The notes under the pieces: model-generated
Seen by the model: the letters and a program-made list of their open reading frames with translations, nothing else
Told to the model about the DNA's origin: nothing
The model's database searches: none
Translations under genes and position numbers: made by a program
Source: Planctomycetaceae bacterium
Lineage (GTDB): Bacteria > Planctomycetota > Planctomycetia > Pirellulales > Pirellulaceae
Length of the DNA stretch: 64,000 nucleotides
Assembly (NCBI GenBank): GCA_016794985.1
Contig: JAEUIQ010000011.1
Coordinates: forward strand, 62,001-126,000
Direction: 5' to 3'
Shown: positions 8,729-16,601 of the stretch, in pieces
How positions within the stretch are numbered: position 1 is the first letter of the stretch
Layout of the letters: every line of letters begins with the position of its first letter

Positions 8729-9778
8729 ATGGCCGATCTGCGTTACGATCCGATCAACGACCTGTGGGTGGCCGTGGCGGAAGTGCGGACCGAGCGCCCG
8801 AACGAGTATAGGCCGCGGGCCGAGATTGTACCGCTTGATCGTTGTCCTTTTTGCCGTGGCCACGAAGCGGAAACGCCAAGTCCGATCGCCGAATGGGATT
8901 GGGATTCTGCGACGCATACTCTGCGGCCTGCTTCGGTAGGTCAGTGGTTGGTCCGGGCGATTCCCAACCGATATCCGGCTTTTTCTAATTCACCCGCAGC
9001 CGATGATGATTTGGGGCTGCGGTCCATCGCAACCAACGTCGCACCGTATCGCTCGGCACATAGCCAACACAGCTGTCAAGAATTGGTGTTGGAGTCGGCT
9101 CGACATGTCGAGAGTTATTCGCAGTTGAACGACGCCGAACTGTTCGCGAGTTTCTTTGTCTATCGCCAGCGGCTGGCGGCCTTTCAGCAGAACAAACATC
9201 TGCGTTACGCCTTGTTGTTCAAGAATTGTCGCCCCGAGGCAGGCGCGTCGTTGGCCCATATCCATTCGCAATTGTTTGGACTTGATTACGTACCGGCAGC
9301 CGCGGCCGCTCGTAAAAAGCGACTGGGAAGAGTGGATCAAGTTGCGCAGAGTTTGATGTTGAAGCGAGTTGCGGATTTCGAGATCGCTCAAGGGGAGCGT
9401 TTGGTCGCGCAGGGCGAAGATTGGACGGTTGTTTGCCCTTACGCCAGTCGTTTTGGGTTTCAAACTTGGATCGTGCCGCGTCGGGATTGGGGGCCACAGT
9501 GGCGACAAACGGATTCCGCGACCATGGAATTGGCGCGGTTGGTTCGGACTTGGACCATGGCCATCGAGCAACTCCTGGACCGTCCGGCATACAACGTCTT
9601 GTTCCATAATCCTCCCTTGCGGGGCAAAGAATTGCCTGGGCATTGCTACATCGAATTATTTGCTAGAATCGGGAACGTGGCGGGCTTCGAATGGGGCTCG
9701 AATTGCTGGATCAATACTCATTCACCCGAGGCAGCCGCCAGTACGCTGCGTGAAAAGTTCCAAGAATGCGATTGGTGA
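8729..9778 (+). CDS. galT: Galactose-1-phosphate uridylyltransferase family protein
   Basis: It exchanges UMP between UDP-glucose and galactose 1-phosphate in the Leloir pathway (family function). The protein is 349 residues from the ATG at 8729; the GTG at 8726 is the less likely start. The zinc site shows C39-P-F-C42, and the active-site histidine triad region reads HIHSQ where the classical form is HPHxQ. The C-terminal half keeps the paired HIT-like motif as HCYIELFARIGNVAGFEWG...INTHSPE, with Tyr replacing the second His of the usual HWHIE. These substitutions leave room for a related nucleotidyltransferase such as a sugar-1-phosphate adenylyl/uridylyl exchange enzyme. Following glgP-malQ, it would act on the glucose-1-phosphate pool. 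It overlaps xthA by 13 bp. Confidence 0.85.
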   Translation: MADLRYDPINDLWVAVAEVRTERPNEYRPRAEIVPLDRCPFCRGHEAETPSPIAEWDWDSATHTLRPASVGQWLVRAIPNRYPAFSNSPAADDDLGLRSIATNVAPYRSAHSQHSCQELVLESARHVESYSQLNDAELFASFFVYRQRLAAFQQNKHLRYALLFKNCRPEAGASLAHIHSQLFGLDYVPAAAAARKKRLGRVDQVAQSLMLKRVADFEIAQGERLVAQGEDWTVVCPYASRFGFQTWIVPRRDWGPQWRQTDSATMELARLVRTWTMAIEQLLDRPAYNVLFHNPPLRGKELPGHCYIELFARIGNVAGFEWGSNCWINTHSPEAAASTLREKFQECDW

Positions 9779-10527
9779 CGTTAAACTGCAATGGAATTCG
9801 CGCGGCCGACAAGAAAGGCTTGCGCGACTTCTTGACCGAGTTGCGAGCGGATGTCGTTTGTTTGCAAGAAGTCCGCGCGGTTGGCGAACAGATTCCTGGT
9901 TGGGCCAACGAGCCCCAAGCTTTTTGGCTGCCGGCCCAAAAGAGTGGTTACAGCGGGGTTGGCGTGATGACCAAACTTGCCGTTCAGAGCGTGAAAACCG
10001 GAATTAACGATCTGCAAGTGGATGAAGAGGGACGAGTCCAACGGATTGATTTCTCGGATTGGACATTGATCAACGCCTATTTTCCTTCGGGCAGTTCGGG
10101 TGAACATCGTCAAGCAGCCAAGTTTCACTTTCTTACGAAGTTTCGCAGCTACATCGAAGAATTATTGCCCCAGCGCCCGCAGCTATTGGTTTGTGGTGAT
10201 TTCAATATTGCGCATCATCCTATCGACTTAAAGAATTGGAAGACGAATCAAACGACCAGCGGCTTTCTACCCGAAGAGCGTCAATGGCTGACCGACTTCG
10301 AGAAATTGGGCTTTGTGGACGTGATTCGATCTTTGGCTGGCCCAGGCGCTGCGGTTTACTCGTGGTGGAGTCAAAGGGCGGGATCGCGACAGCGCGATGT
10401 GGGGTGGCGTTTGGACTACCAATGGGCGTCGCCTGAACTGGCGAAGAAGGCAACCGCGTTTCAGATTCCGCGATTGCCAGTGTTCTCCGATCATGCTCCG
10501 GTGGTTGTGGACTATCAATGGGAATAA
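9766..10527 (+). CDS. xthA: Exodeoxyribonuclease III (AP endonuclease family)
   Basis: This is a 253-residue Mg2+-dependent exonuclease III and AP endonuclease for base-excision repair, of the EEP fold. Family motifs occur in order: the N-terminal VTLNCNGIRAADKKG, LQEVRA with the metal-binding Glu, NAYFPSG, the catalytic CGDFNIAHHPIDLKNW, the RLDYQWASP segment, and the C-terminal SDHAPVVVDY with the catalytic Asp-His. The ATG at 9766 lies inside the end of galT, so the two are translationally linked. A DNA-repair gene within a sugar operon is probably an accident of compact gene packing. Length is typical. Confidence 0.95.
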   Translation: MRLVTLNCNGIRAADKKGLRDFLTELRADVVCLQEVRAVGEQIPGWANEPQAFWLPAQKSGYSGVGVMTKLAVQSVKTGINDLQVDEEGRVQRIDFSDWTLINAYFPSGSSGEHRQAAKFHFLTKFRSYIEELLPQRPQLLVCGDFNIAHHPIDLKNWKTNQTTSGFLPEERQWLTDFEKLGFVDVIRSLAGPGAAVYSWWSQRAGSRQRDVGWRLDYQWASPELAKKATAFQIPRLPVFSDHAPVVVDYQWE

Positions 10528-10555
10528 ATTCCAGTTTTCAACTGGGGTCGCAACG

Positions 10556-12139
10556 ATGAACGATCGCTATGACTTTCTGATCGTTGGGTCCGGTTTCGCA
10601 TCGTGTGTGTTGGCACTTGTCCTGCAACGGATGGGTTATCGATGTTTATTGGTCGAGGCTCATCGCCATCCGCGGTTCGCGATCGGCGAGTCCTCGACGC
10701 CCATCGCGGATCAAATATTGTTGGACTTGGGACAAGACTTTCAACTGCCCGAACTGACGCGTTTGGCGCGTTGGTCCAGTGCACGGCATTTGCCGAATGT
10801 TGTTGTCGGTTGCAAACAAGGTTTTACCTATTTTTTTGCGGATGCAGCGCGGCAGGATGCTGCGGTGCCTATGTTGTTGGTGCCGGCCAGTCCCACGGAA
10901 GCGGTGGCGGATAGTCATTGGCATCGAGCCAGTGTCGACCAGTATCTGGCGCGGAGCGCGGTGGCACGCGGCGTCGAACTTCGCGAGGCGACTCGGGTCG
11001 TTGGGTTGCAGCGCTGCGACAACTGCTGGAGAGTGGAATTGGCGTCCAATCACTCGGAAGGCGAACTCGACACGGTGTACGCGGGCTTCTTGGTGGATGG
11101 ATCCGGGCCGGCTGCCGTGGTATCGAAACTGCTGGCGGACATGAATTCAACGACGCTCGCGGAACAAAACGTTCGGAAATCGAGTTTCGGGTTTGCTACC
11201 CATTCAGGGAGTCTGTTTGGTCACTTCTATTTGCCGGTCGAGTGGGACGACCTTTGGAAAGCCTGGCACTTGCCGGTCGAAAAGTTTTCGTTTCCCCCAC
11301 AGCGAGCGGCCGTGCATCACGTGACTTCCGAAGGTTGGATGTGGCATTTGGGGTTCGATAATCAGATCGTCAGTTTGGGTTGGGTGTTGCCCGCCGATCA
11401 ATTGGAAGCGGACCAGCGATTGGCGAGCGTCGAGGGGCGTTGGGAGTTTTGGGAGACCCAACTCGCCCGCTATCCGCATTTGCACGCCCTCTACGGTTCA
11501 GCGAGAATGGTGGACCCGCCGGGTGGGTTGGGATTGATTCGACGTCAGCAGCGATTCCACGAACCAATTTCTGGTTTGGGTTGGGTGGCCTTGCCGAACA
11601 CGGTTGGATTCGTCGATCCGTTGCATAGCACGGGGATCGCCCATTCGTTGTGTGCTGTGCAAAAGATCGTGAGGGCATTGAATTGGCAGCGTGTCTTGGA
11701 CGAATCATTTGTGCGAGTTTATGCGGATCGACTCAAGCAAGAATTCTGGTTGGTGGATCAATTGGTAGCGGCGGCCTATTCGAGCCTAGGACATCCCGAG
11801 AAGTGGGAAGCCGCGACGATGTTGTATTTTGCCGCCGCGATCCAATTCGAAGAATGGCGTGATCGGCATCGTGTCTCGAGTCATGGCCGATCTGATGGAA
11901 CTCAATTGACGAGCGCAGGCCTGCCGCAGGTGCCTTGGCGTGGTCCAGATTTTTTGATGGCCGATCAAGTGGACTGGTTGGAGCGAGTGGTTCGCGGCCG
12001 CAGTTTGCTGCAACGGCCCAAGCCGCCGCGCAATGGCTGGCTAGGCGAAATGGCGTCGATCCTTGGACCAATGAATACGGTGGGGTTGTGCGATCCGAGT
12101 CTGGGCGGAATTTATCACTATACTGTCGCCAATAAATGA
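10556..12139 (+). CDS. FAD-dependent oxidoreductase, flavin-dependent halogenase-like family
   Basis: This is a 528-residue soluble flavoprotein. The frame is open from 10397, but the ATG at 10556 has a GGGG site about 10 bp upstream and begins directly at the Rossmann motif (DFLIVGSGFAS, residues 6-16). The last Gly of GxGxxG is Ser here. G44-E-S-S-T-P49 is the GxSxxP-type motif shared with tryptophan halogenases and geranylgeranyl-reductase-like enzymes. NTVGFVDPLHSTGIAHSL near residue 352 is the second FAD-binding block. I did not find an obvious counterpart of the halogenase catalytic lysine, so halogenation is not claimed; it may instead be a reductase or dehydrogenase of the same fold. 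It starts 28 bp after xthA and is the last gene of the run. Confidence 0.8.
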   Translation: MNDRYDFLIVGSGFASCVLALVLQRMGYRCLLVEAHRHPRFAIGESSTPIADQILLDLGQDFQLPELTRLARWSSARHLPNVVVGCKQGFTYFFADAARQDAAVPMLLVPASPTEAVADSHWHRASVDQYLARSAVARGVELREATRVVGLQRCDNCWRVELASNHSEGELDTVYAGFLVDGSGPAAVVSKLLADMNSTTLAEQNVRKSSFGFATHSGSLFGHFYLPVEWDDLWKAWHLPVEKFSFPPQRAAVHHVTSEGWMWHLGFDNQIVSLGWVLPADQLEADQRLASVEGRWEFWETQLARYPHLHALYGSARMVDPPGGLGLIRRQQRFHEPISGLGWVALPNTVGFVDPLHSTGIAHSLCAVQKIVRALNWQRVLDESFVRVYADRLKQEFWLVDQLVAAAYSSLGHPEKWEAATMLYFAAAIQFEEWRDRHRVSSHGRSDGTQLTSAGLPQVPWRGPDFLMADQVDWLERVVRGRSLLQRPKPPRNGWLGEMASILGPMNTVGLCDPSLGGIYHYTVANK

Positions 12140-12259
12140 TCGACGAATCGAACGCTCATGAATCGGGTAGGGATAGATGTAGGTTACTTCGGGACTTTCC
12201 CAACCATGCCGCCCCCCGCATTGGCAAAGCTGTGACGCATTTTTTTATGCTCACGTTCA
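12140..12259. other. Spacer after the flavoprotein gene
   Basis: A short non-coding stretch leading into the dispersed repeat at 12260. No terminator hairpin was identified. Confidence 0.3.
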
Positions 12260-12389
12260 GCACTTGTGTTGGCCCTTCAGGCGTTTTTTGGACGAGGCTC
12301 CACTCTAACCGGTGGCTTGCGCCGACCGGCTAAGGTTGTTTCGGCCCATTCGGGCCTGTTTTCTCCAGAAAGAATGCTTCACTGCGTTG
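12260..12389 (+). repeat. Dispersed ~130-bp repeat, copy 1
   Basis: It matches copies at 13445-13573 (inverted) and 16328-16457. Shared blocks, in order, are GCACTTGTGT(C/T)GGCC, CTAACCGG(T/A)GGCTTGCG, a GGTTGTTTCGGCCC run, the hairpin GGCCC-ATTC-GGGCC, and a final GCTTCRCNGCGTTG. It begins about 120 bp after the flavoprotein stop and lies wholly between genes. Confidence 0.85.
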
Positions 12390-12538
12390 CCGCATTGGGC
12401 ACGAGTTTGTTTCCCCTCGATCACTGGCTGAATGGCCACTGGCCCATTCGGGCCTGTTTTCTCCAGAAAGAATGCTTCACAGCGTTGCCGCATTGGGCAC
12501 GAGTTTGTTTCCCCTCGATCACTGGCTGAATGGCCACT
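12343..12538. repeat. Two nearly identical 98-bp tandem copies (right half of the dispersed repeat)
   Basis: The unit 12343-12440 is repeated at 12441-12538 with a single visible difference (CTTCACTGCG versus CTTCACAGCG). Each unit carries the GGCCC-ATTC-GGGCC hairpin plus ~50 bp of flanking DNA that is not part of the dispersed repeat. This marks a local duplication that began inside the repeat. Confidence 0.9.
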
Positions 12539-12660
12539 GGCGCGCCGCCCCAAGATTTGGTCCCTTGAATCCTCCTCGCTGGATCGGTGTTGCGGTTTGC
12601 AGATCGGCGATACAATACGCCATGCTCAACTTCAACCTTCCTTTCCGATGAGTTCGATTC

Positions 12661-13260
12661 ATGGTGAAGACCGCTAGTACAATGTTGCCGCTCGGTGCTC
12701 CCGCCCCTGATTTTGCCTTGCCTGATGTGGTCTCAGGCAAAACAGTGCAGTTGGCGGACTTTCGCGATCGACCGGGTTTGCTGGTTATTTTCTTGTGCAA
12801 TCATTGCCCGTTCGTCAAGCATTTGGCGGGACCGTTGGCCGAATTGACTTCGAAGTATCAGGGCCAAGGCCTGGGGGTTGTCGGAATCAACAGCAATGAC
12901 ATCGAGAAGTATCCGCAAGACAATGCCGATGCGATGCGCGAAGAAGTGAAACTGCGCGGGTATGTGTTTCCTTACCTGTTGGACGAAACCCAAGCGGTGG
13001 CTCAAGCCTATCAGGCCGCTTGCACGCCAGATTTCTTTTTGTTCGACGCCGCGCATCGCTTGGTCTATCGAGGCCAATTTGATTCGAGCCGCCCGGGTTT
13101 AGAGATTCCGATCACAGGCCAGGATCTGGCGGCGGCGATTGAAGCATTGTTGCAGGGCCGTTCGATCGATGACCAGCAGTTCCCGAGTTTGGGCTGCAAC
13201 ATCAAATGGAAGCCGGGCAACGAACCTTATTACTTCCCAACGCCTCCCATCAATCGGTAA
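12661..13260 (+). CDS. Thioredoxin-fold redoxin (AhpC/TSA-like) protein
   Basis: This is a 199-residue thioredoxin-fold protein with no signal peptide, so probably cytoplasmic. The N-terminus LGAPAPDFALPDVVSGKTVQLADF is the standard AhpC/TSA opening. The redox centre is C46-N-H-C49-P, in the helix position of CxxC thioredoxins, followed by the cis-Pro region CTPDFFLFD. The C-terminus SLGCNIKWKPGNEPYYF is characteristic of the single-domain 'thioredoxin family protein' group widespread in environmental bacteria, whose substrate is unknown. It stands alone between two repeat tracts. Its stop codon abuts a 16-bp tandem array. Confidence 0.9.
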   Translation: MVKTASTMLPLGAPAPDFALPDVVSGKTVQLADFRDRPGLLVIFLCNHCPFVKHLAGPLAELTSKYQGQGLGVVGINSNDIEKYPQDNADAMREEVKLRGYVFPYLLDETQAVAQAYQAACTPDFFLFDAAHRLVYRGQFDSSRPGLEIPITGQDLAAAIEALLQGRSIDDQQFPSLGCNIKWKPGNEPYYFPTPPINR

Positions 13261-13356
13261 TGGAGGCTCTTGTTCAGGGAGGCTCGCATACAGGGAAGGT
13301 CGCATTCAGTGAGGCTTGCATTCAGGGAAGCTCGCATACAGGGAAGCTCGGGTTGA
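13261..13356. repeat. Six tandem copies of a 16-bp unit
   Basis: Units start at 13261, 13277, 13293, 13309, 13325 and 13341. The consensus is GGGARGCTCGCATWCA, with the first and last units most diverged. The array begins at the first base after the redoxin stop codon (TAA at 13258-13260). A 16-bp period cannot maintain a reading frame. Confidence 0.9.
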
Positions 13357-13444
13357 CTCAGCGGTGTAGCGGGAAGAGCTGATTCTCTGATATTTTCGCG
13401 ATGCCCTCCGGGTTGACGCTTCGAGCGGTGCGGGGGATATTGAC

Positions 13445-13573
13445 GACGCTGTGAAGCGATTTTCCTGGAGAAAACAGGCCCGAACGGGCCGAAACAACCC
13501 TAGCCGGTGTGCGTAAGCCACCGGTTACAGTGGCATCTCCTCCAGAAAAGGCCTGAAGGGCCGACACAAGTGC
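13445..13573 (-). repeat. Dispersed ~130-bp repeat, copy 2 (inverted)
   Basis: Read on the minus strand it follows the same order of blocks as the copy at 12260-12389. It includes the hairpins CCGGTG...CACCGG and GGCCCG-TTCGGGCC. It lies between the redoxin gene and tRNA-Leu(UAA). Confidence 0.85.
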
Positions 13574-13633
13574 TGAGCATAAGCATTGATAATTGCTTCA
13601 CAACATCAAGAATATTGGGGCGGTCCAAAACAA

Positions 13634-13717
13634 GGCCGAGTGGCGGAATGGCAGACGCTCAGGATTTAAAATCCTGTGTCCGTTAAGGACGTGCGGGTTC
13701 GAGTCCCGCCTCGGCTA
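13634..13717 (+). tRNA. tRNA-Leu (anticodon UAA)
   Basis: The acceptor GGCCGAG (13634-13640) pairs with CTCGGCT (13710-13716) with one G-U at the end, then discriminator A. The anticodon stem CAGGA/TCCTG encloses TTTAAAA, giving anticodon TAA. A long variable arm and the T-arm GCGGG-TTCGAGT-CCCGC are present. It is class II, 84 nt, with no encoded CCA. It is the second leucine tRNA in the window. Confidence 0.95.
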
Positions 13718-14009
13718 TTTTCTTTGCGTTATCCGGATCAGCGGTCATGGATCGTTGCGGTCTCGGTCGAGTGGTTTAGCGAAACAAGCTTGTCGCACGC
13801 CCGTTCCATTGGGGACGAAATGACAATCAAGCGACGAAATGTCCCGACCACAACCTAACGCCACAACCTAACGCCGCGGCTGTCTGTGTCATCGAGACCA
13901 GCACGTAAGATTCCGCAGAGCTTGATTTAATAAGCCAGGACTCATCACCAACAGAAATGCCACGACCGCTCGGGTGCCGTACGACCGACTCTGCTTCAGA
14001 GTTGGCTAC

Positions 14010-14891
14010 TTAGACTGGCTTGGGTTGCGACCATTGCATCAGCGAGCGACAATTCGCGTTTAGATTGATCGAGGGGGCCAACTGCAAAAAGTCGTGGTCG
14101 GTTCGATAATATAATTCTTGAGCCTTCACGTGCGGGATCAACATGCGCACACATTTTTCCAACCGTGCTTGCTCAGGCCACATGGGAGCGGTCTCGGTTG
14201 GCAACAAAGCGGCGACCGTTACAATTCGCTCCGAATTAGTTTCGGTGAATGAACTGGTGGGAACCAAGTGCTGGCGAATCATGCTGACCAACTCGGGAGG
14301 AAAGTTCCAACGCTCGCACAACAGCGCGCCAATCTCGGCATGATTCCATCCGAATTGGTCTTCTTCTAATTCGTGCAAACGTCGGCGTTCGATGCGAGCA
14401 GACTTCAGGAGCTTTTCGTACTCTTTTGGACGTCGAGTCATCAACAACGGAATCGCCAAGTCTTGCATCAAAGCGCCCGCAAAAACTTCTTCGGGTGCTT
14501 CATGTTGGCACTTTTCGGCAAAGTTGCGTGCGAAGATCGCGCGTCGCAGCGAGTCTTGCCACAGCAAATTCAAAGAAAATTCGTCGGAGGGTGGCGGTTG
14601 AATGACGTTTTGCAGTGCCTTCCATAACACGAAATTCTTGATCGTCTTGTAGCCCACCAAATTGACCGCCAACGGAACACTGGTGATTTTTTGCTGGAAA
14701 CCGAAGTAGGCCGAATTGACGTACTGGAGAACTTGGGCCGTCAAACCAGGATCCATTAGGATCGGAGCGGCAAACTCGGTCGGTCCAATGTCTTCTTGTT
14801 GCGAAATTTCCAATAAACGAACTGCGGTCTGCGGCATGGCGCTGACGTTCGAGTTCTCGAGGATTTCATCAATACAAACGCTGGATTGCAT
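14010..14891 (-). CDS. HDOD-domain signalling protein
   Basis: This is a 293-residue cytoplasmic protein that is almost entirely one HDOD domain, a non-enzymatic relative of HD phosphohydrolases found in bacterial signalling proteins. Typical blocks are visible: ILENSNVSAMPQTAVRLLEI at the start, ILMDPGLTAQVLQYVNSAYFG, LVGYKTIKNFVLW, then the HD-like FGWNHAEIGALLCERWNFPPELV. The frame is open to 15095, but the extra 68 residues are not HDOD-like and overlap the region upstream of the divergent gene, so I take the ATG at 14891. No EAL, GGDEF or receiver domain is attached. A BLUF photoreceptor lies 650 bp further on, on the same strand. Confidence 0.88.
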   Translation of the reverse strand: MQSSVCIDEILENSNVSAMPQTAVRLLEISQQEDIGPTEFAAPILMDPGLTAQVLQYVNSAYFGFQQKITSVPLAVNLVGYKTIKNFVLWKALQNVIQPPPSDEFSLNLLWQDSLRRAIFARNFAEKCQHEAPEEVFAGALMQDLAIPLLMTRRPKEYEKLLKSARIERRRLHELEEDQFGWNHAEIGALLCERWNFPPELVSMIRQHLVPTSSFTETNSERIVTVAALLPTETAPMWPEQARLEKCVRMLIPHVKAQELYYRTDHDFLQLAPSINLNANCRSLMQWSQPKPV

Positions 14892-15251
14892 GGCAGTCAC
14901 ACGAAATCGGATGGTCTGTCGGAAATTCGACCCTGAACAGTAGGTCAACGCGAAGCACATTTCCGCAGTTTCCCAACCATCGTCACGATTCACGTGGTTG
15001 CCGTGTTCGGACGTATCGATTGTAGGGTTGTTGCTGCGTGTCGAACGCACCTGCCGGTCGAGGTTGTGGCTTTTTCGCCACAAATTCCGCGCCATGGGAA
15101 GCCTGGCAATTCAAATGAAACTCCAGATTCTCAGCTCAGTTCAAGTCGCGCTGGGCAGTGGCAACGACGGCATCGACCGGAGCAAAACTTGTTTCGACAA
15201 TCTGGCAAGACGCATGGGAAACGACCGTTCGAACAGCCCACGGCTTGGGGA
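14892..15251. other. Divergent spacer between the HDOD gene and the following + strand gene
   Basis: It should carry both promoters. Frames on both strands are open here, so either neighbour could start further upstream. No repeat or hairpin was recognised. Confidence 0.3.
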
Positions 15252-15623
15252 GTGCACCTTGCCTTCTGGGTCTTGGTGGTTCTGACGTTGATCGGTTGGG
15301 CCAGTCATGCGGCCGAGCCCCAGTACCGCATGGCGCCGCAGGCGACGGGTTCTGTGGAGCTAGGAGCCCCGTCGTCTGAGGTCAAGCAAATTGAACATGT
15401 GCCAACGGTGCTTTCTGATACTCCGCATCATCGTGTCGAAGCGAGGCAAGCTGAAACGTCCACCGAGACCGATTGGCGAAGAGCTCGGAACGGGTGGGTA
15501 CGGTTGAGTGTGGTGACACCCATCGAGCCTCATCCACCGAACTTTGTTCAGCGAATGCCACCGTTGTTTTGGGCCGTTGGGCTGTGGCTGATTTCCACTT
15601 GGATATTGGTTTGGTCGTCTTGA
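15252..15623 (+). CDS. Hypothetical exported membrane protein (signal peptide plus C-terminal TM)
   Basis: Unrecognised. The frame gives a signal-peptide-like segment (VHLAFWVLVVLTLIGW, then SHA-AE as a cleavage site), about 75 polar residues, and a C-terminal transmembrane helix (LFWAVGLWLISTWILVW) ending in WSS. This is a plausible tail-anchored periplasmic protein of 123 residues. The start is uncertain: the GTG at 15252 precedes the hydrophobic core, but the frame is open back to a GTG at 14994. Its last 76 bp overlap, antisense, the end of the BLUF gene at 15548, which is unusual and lowers confidence that both C-termini are right. No family assigned. Confidence 0.5.
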   Translation: MHLAFWVLVVLTLIGWASHAAEPQYRMAPQATGSVELGAPSSEVKQIEHVPTVLSDTPHHRVEARQAETSTETDWRRARNGWVRLSVVTPIEPHPPNFVQRMPPLFWAVGLWLISTWILVWSS

Positions 15624-16135
15624 ACCGCAGACTCTCCGTTACCCCACATCGCATTCAGGTACGGGTTGCAGATCGGGATCCCAGCGTTTTCTTTGCGATG
15701 GCAGTCGAAGGCACGACGCCATTTTTCCGCACAAAAGTCGCGAAACAAACGCTGTAGCGAAGGGTCAGAGAATGGAGCCGCCACGCAAGTCTCGGGCGAG
15801 ATCGATAAAAACGCCATGGGTTGGTCGGCAAATTCTCGCTGTTGGATCTCGCTTCGTTGAACGACCAGCAAGCGTGAATGACGTGGATCGCGTTGAATCG
15901 TTTCGAACAACCAATCAACCGCGACCGAGGGGCCTTCCAAGACTTGGAGAAATGACCCTTCGCGGAACAACAAGATCCCCGAGATTCCCAAACGGGCATT
16001 CTTCTCGCGCGCTCCACTCATGAGTTCCGAAAAATCATCTTCGGAAAATGGAACTGTCGCCCCGCTGACGTAAATCACACGTACCAAGGGATGCTCAAGA
16101 GACAAGTCAGGTTGGTTTGCGGTTTCATGTGACAT
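15548..16135 (-). CDS. BLUF-domain blue-light photoreceptor (short type)
   Basis: This is a 195-residue soluble protein. A BLUF domain spans about residues 17-115 and binds FAD non-covalently to sense blue light. The key residues of the family are present: Tyr22 (RVIYVSG), Asn46 (REKNARLGISG) and Gln64 (FLQVLEG), followed by the DPRHSRLLVV block. At the position of the conserved Trp of the FxDWxMxF motif the sequence reads F-A-D-Q-P-M-A-F, so Trp is replaced by Gln while Met is kept. The ATG at 16135 has a GAGGTGG site 7 bp upstream and is preferred over 16159. There is no attached output domain, so it must act through a partner. The ~80-residue C-terminal tail is not recognisable. Confidence 0.88.
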   Translation of the reverse strand: MSHETANQPDLSLEHPLVRVIYVSGATVPFSEDDFSELMSGAREKNARLGISGILLFREGSFLQVLEGPSVAVDWLFETIQRDPRHSRLLVVQRSEIQQREFADQPMAFLSISPETCVAAPFSDPSLQRLFRDFCAEKWRRAFDCHRKENAGIPICNPYLNAMWGNGESAVQDDQTNIQVEISHSPTAQNNGGIR

Positions 16136-16327
16136 CGGCGGACCACCTCGGGTATACAAGCCTACGCCAGAGGCGGACTCGATCTCTATAATTCAGCAGG
16201 TTAACGCTGTATCTCTCGGTCAGTCTGGGGAGTTGTGCCGGATTTTACGGCTGTTGTGAATCTGCGGGCATTGGAAGGCCTGGGTAGATCGGGAAAGGCT
16301 GTTAAATGTTTAGTGTGTTCAGCCTTC
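16136..16327. other. Upstream region of the BLUF gene and of PVC dehydrogenase 1
   Basis: Together with the repeat at 16328-16457 it forms the divergent gap to 16601. No promoter could be assigned by eye. Confidence 0.3.
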
Positions 16328-16457
16328 GCACTTGTGTCGGCCTTTCAGGTCTTTTCTGATCGTGATACCAATCTAACCGGAGGCTTGCGCACGCCGGCAA
16401 GGGTTGTTTCGGCCCACTCGGGCCTAGTTTCGCCCGGAAAAATGCTTCGCAGCGTTG
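16328..16457 (+). repeat. Dispersed ~130-bp repeat, copy 3
   Basis: Same block order as copies at 12260-12389 and 13445-13573, but more diverged. The hairpin GGCCC-ACTC-GGGCC is kept. Flanking DNA is unrelated to that of the other copies, which supports dispersal of a defined unit. Confidence 0.8.
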
Positions 16458-16601
16458 GTTTTGGGGGCTTTATGTTTGTTTGGCTTGCGCGAAAAAAATT
16501 GAACTCGTCTGGAAAGTTCTTCTTCGCTATGCTCCGCGTTCAAAGGCCGCCAACCCAATTGGCGTCCAGGGAATTGGTTTGACTGCAGGGAAGCACGACA
16601 A

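Noticed and set aside
13718..13860. A second tRNA-like segment after tRNA-Leu(UAA)
   Set aside because: GTCGAGTGGTTTAG resembles a tRNA 5' part but no acceptor, anticodon or T-arm partner can be formed.
14892..15095. N-terminal extension of the HDOD protein
   Set aside because: The 68 extra residues are not HDOD-like and lie in the divergent spacer; the ATG at 14891 starts at the domain.
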